64,000 bases of DNA from the NCBI GenBank assembly GCA_946807835.1, contig OX327683.1, positions 8,871,001 to 8,935,000 on the forward strand. The letters are read 5' to 3'. This document shows, in pieces, positions 62,539 to 64,000 of the stretch. The notes under the pieces were generated by a model, which saw only the letters and a program-made list of their open reading frames with translations, was not told the origin of the DNA and did not search any database. The number at the start of each line of letters is the position of its first letter. Positions within the stretch are counted from its first letter, which is position 1. The DNA comes from Ailanthus altissimus (lineage: Eukaryota; Streptophyta; Magnoliopsida; Sapindales; Simaroubaceae). A program made the position numbers and the translations under genes.

Positions 62539-63531
62539 TGTTGAGATTGTATGCACCCAAATAACAACATGGCTTGGTAATTAGTACCTTAAGAACCTTA
62601 TGTGTGTGTGGAAGATTCAACTCATAAATAATAAAGAACATAAAAGATCAACACACCAATAAAGATAAAAAATAAATAAATCACAAGATACAAGATATAT
62701 GTGGTTCAGCAAAACGCCTATATCCACAGGAGATTCATGATCTAATTTCTTTTATTAATTAGATCACTGAGTATCTCTCAAATTACCACAATCATAAGAT
62801 CTTTTAGTATCTTAACTTATAGACATCTAAGTATCTCTTGTAGATTACCTCGATCTTATAGACTTATTAGTATCTCCCATACATCATAAGAGATTTAACC
62901 AAAGGAATACAAGAATAGTTTGAGCCCTTTCAAAAGGATCAATGCAGTGCTCCTTCTGTTCACACAAGAATAAAGACACTCTCAAAATATTACACCATAG
63001 TGCATAATGCACTTAGTGCCTACCTAATTCTTCTATTCTCTCTTATATTTACATCTTGATGCTTTAAGATGCTAGACTAACTTTAAGAGTTTATAAGGGT
63101 TTGTATAATATTTACAAAGACCTAAGAAATTTTAAACCTAGTTAGAATAAGAGTCCTTACATATAGGAGTCTGAAACCCACTTAAAAAAGTCAATTCAAG
63201 CAAAAAAAAAAAATTCTAAACAAGAAATACTGCGACGTCCTCCATCTAACACTAGGGCATTAATGCAAATATCTGTTAATACTGAGGCATTTTGGAGCTA
63301 ACACAGGGGCATTAGGCCTTTTGAAATCCACGTTGAAGCATTTTATCGTTCAACGCTGAGGTGTTCAGATTTGTAGCATCCTACTTGTGTTTCCTAGTCT
63401 CTTCTTGCTTTTTTGGTCCCATTTTGCTCTGTACTCATACGTCTTTCTTGTACTTGATTTTATGATGACTTTTCATTGATATCTATCTTAATTCATGTCC
63501 ATACATGATTGTTAAATTACCAATTCTAACA
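62539..63531 (-). repeat. 3' LTR of a SIRE-like copia element (F4)
   Basis: TGTTGAGATTG...CAATTCTAACA on the + strand, 993 bp. The next bases read AATGAGGGGTTTG on the - strand, a polypurine tract, so the LTR is the 3' one of a - strand element. The text GTGGTTCAGCAAAACGCCTATATCCACAG is in two parts: GTGGTTCAGCAAAACG (62702) and CTATATCCACAG. It is the antisense of the SIRE LTR phrase also seen at 10775. U3 has GC-richer modules at 63225-63375. Confidence 0.7.
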
Positions 63532-64000
63532 AACCCCTCATTGATTCAAATCTCTCTCCAAGAAGCAATCCAACATTATCCTCTCATTAACCAACGATCT
63601 CTAGTGTTATCTCTAATCAAGTTTCAGACTTAACTAAGGCTTATGATTATGGTCTCCAAAGATTTCAAATTCTAATTGTCTATGATAGTCCTAATGTTAT
63701 GATCCTATGTCCTAAACACCAATACCACTATCCTTTAATAGCTAAAACTTATTCTTACTATTACTACAATTTCTACACATTCTCTTTCGATCCATGTCAA
63801 ATAATGAGATAATATTAAAGCTGTCATATTGTCTATATTTTCTCAACATAGGATGTTGACCCATACAAGTACTTTCCTAAAGCATATAGCCTCATCTATG
63901 CTTCTCACTTATAAATCCTTTTGCATCTCTTTTAGTATCCATACTTTTCTCTTCCATGAATATACCTACTTGTTCTAACAATTCTAAGTCCACTAAGTTT
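63532..64000 (-). mobile_element. Interior of F4, running out of the window
   Basis: Sequence upstream of the polypurine tract on the - strand. I could not read RNase H or another domain here; SIRE-like elements often have a long 3' interior (env-like or noncoding), which would fit. The rest lies beyond 64000. Confidence 0.5.

Overview
This looks like nuclear DNA of a flowering plant, most likely a eudicot. The sequence is very AT-rich, the single ordinary gene has plant-style GT-AG introns and a plant-type OTU protease, and almost everything else is LTR retrotransposon. I saw no tRNA, rRNA, CRISPR array or prokaryote-style operon. Family names F1 to F4 below are mine.

Layout. 1-330 and 10515-10969 are two pieces of an old SIRE-like copia LTR, split by a complete but decayed Ty1/copia element on the + strand (F1(+), 331-10514). 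10970-14494 is AT-rich spacer ending in a promoter-like region. 14495-16714 is the one recognisable host gene: a five-exon OTU-domain cysteine protease (deubiquitinase, OTU4-like) of 319 residues. 16715-19821 is spacer. 19827-47738 is a second copia family on the - strand (F2(-)), inflated to about 28 kb by nested insertions: a Ty3/gypsy remnant carrying its own solo LTR (20896-about 25751), a complete F1 element on the - strand (29422-40660) carrying its own solo LTR (33515-34913), and two further solo LTRs (41348-42910, 43665-44810). After a 164-bp spacer a second F2 element runs on the + strand (47903-58257), with a solo LTR (54575-57290) inside its 3' LTR. 58440-58850 is the RNase H remnant of a third copia lineage (F3). 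58851-62538 is mostly AT-rich filler with a GC-rich 125-bp repeat island, a duplicated 180-bp segment and a possible small DNA element. 62539-64000 is the 3' LTR and adjoining interior of a SIRE-like element (F4) on the - strand, leaving the window.

Several insertions can be dated relative to one another because their ends are exact: CAATG, GGTAT, CTAAG, ATGAT, CATAC, CTTCA and ACCAC flank seven TG...CA elements as perfect 5-bp target duplications. GGTAG/AGTAG and GTAAA/ATAAA flank two more with one mismatch. Nesting is three deep in two places.

No element looks able to move: all polyproteins are broken by stops and frameshifts. The points that most deserve a second look are: a four-copy motif array with almost identical spacing in the leaders of both F1 elements; a palindromic GC-rich module that recurs in LTRs or leaders of several different element families; and the head-to-head F2 pair, which forms a very large inverted repeat. 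I do not see a new multi-gene system in this window.
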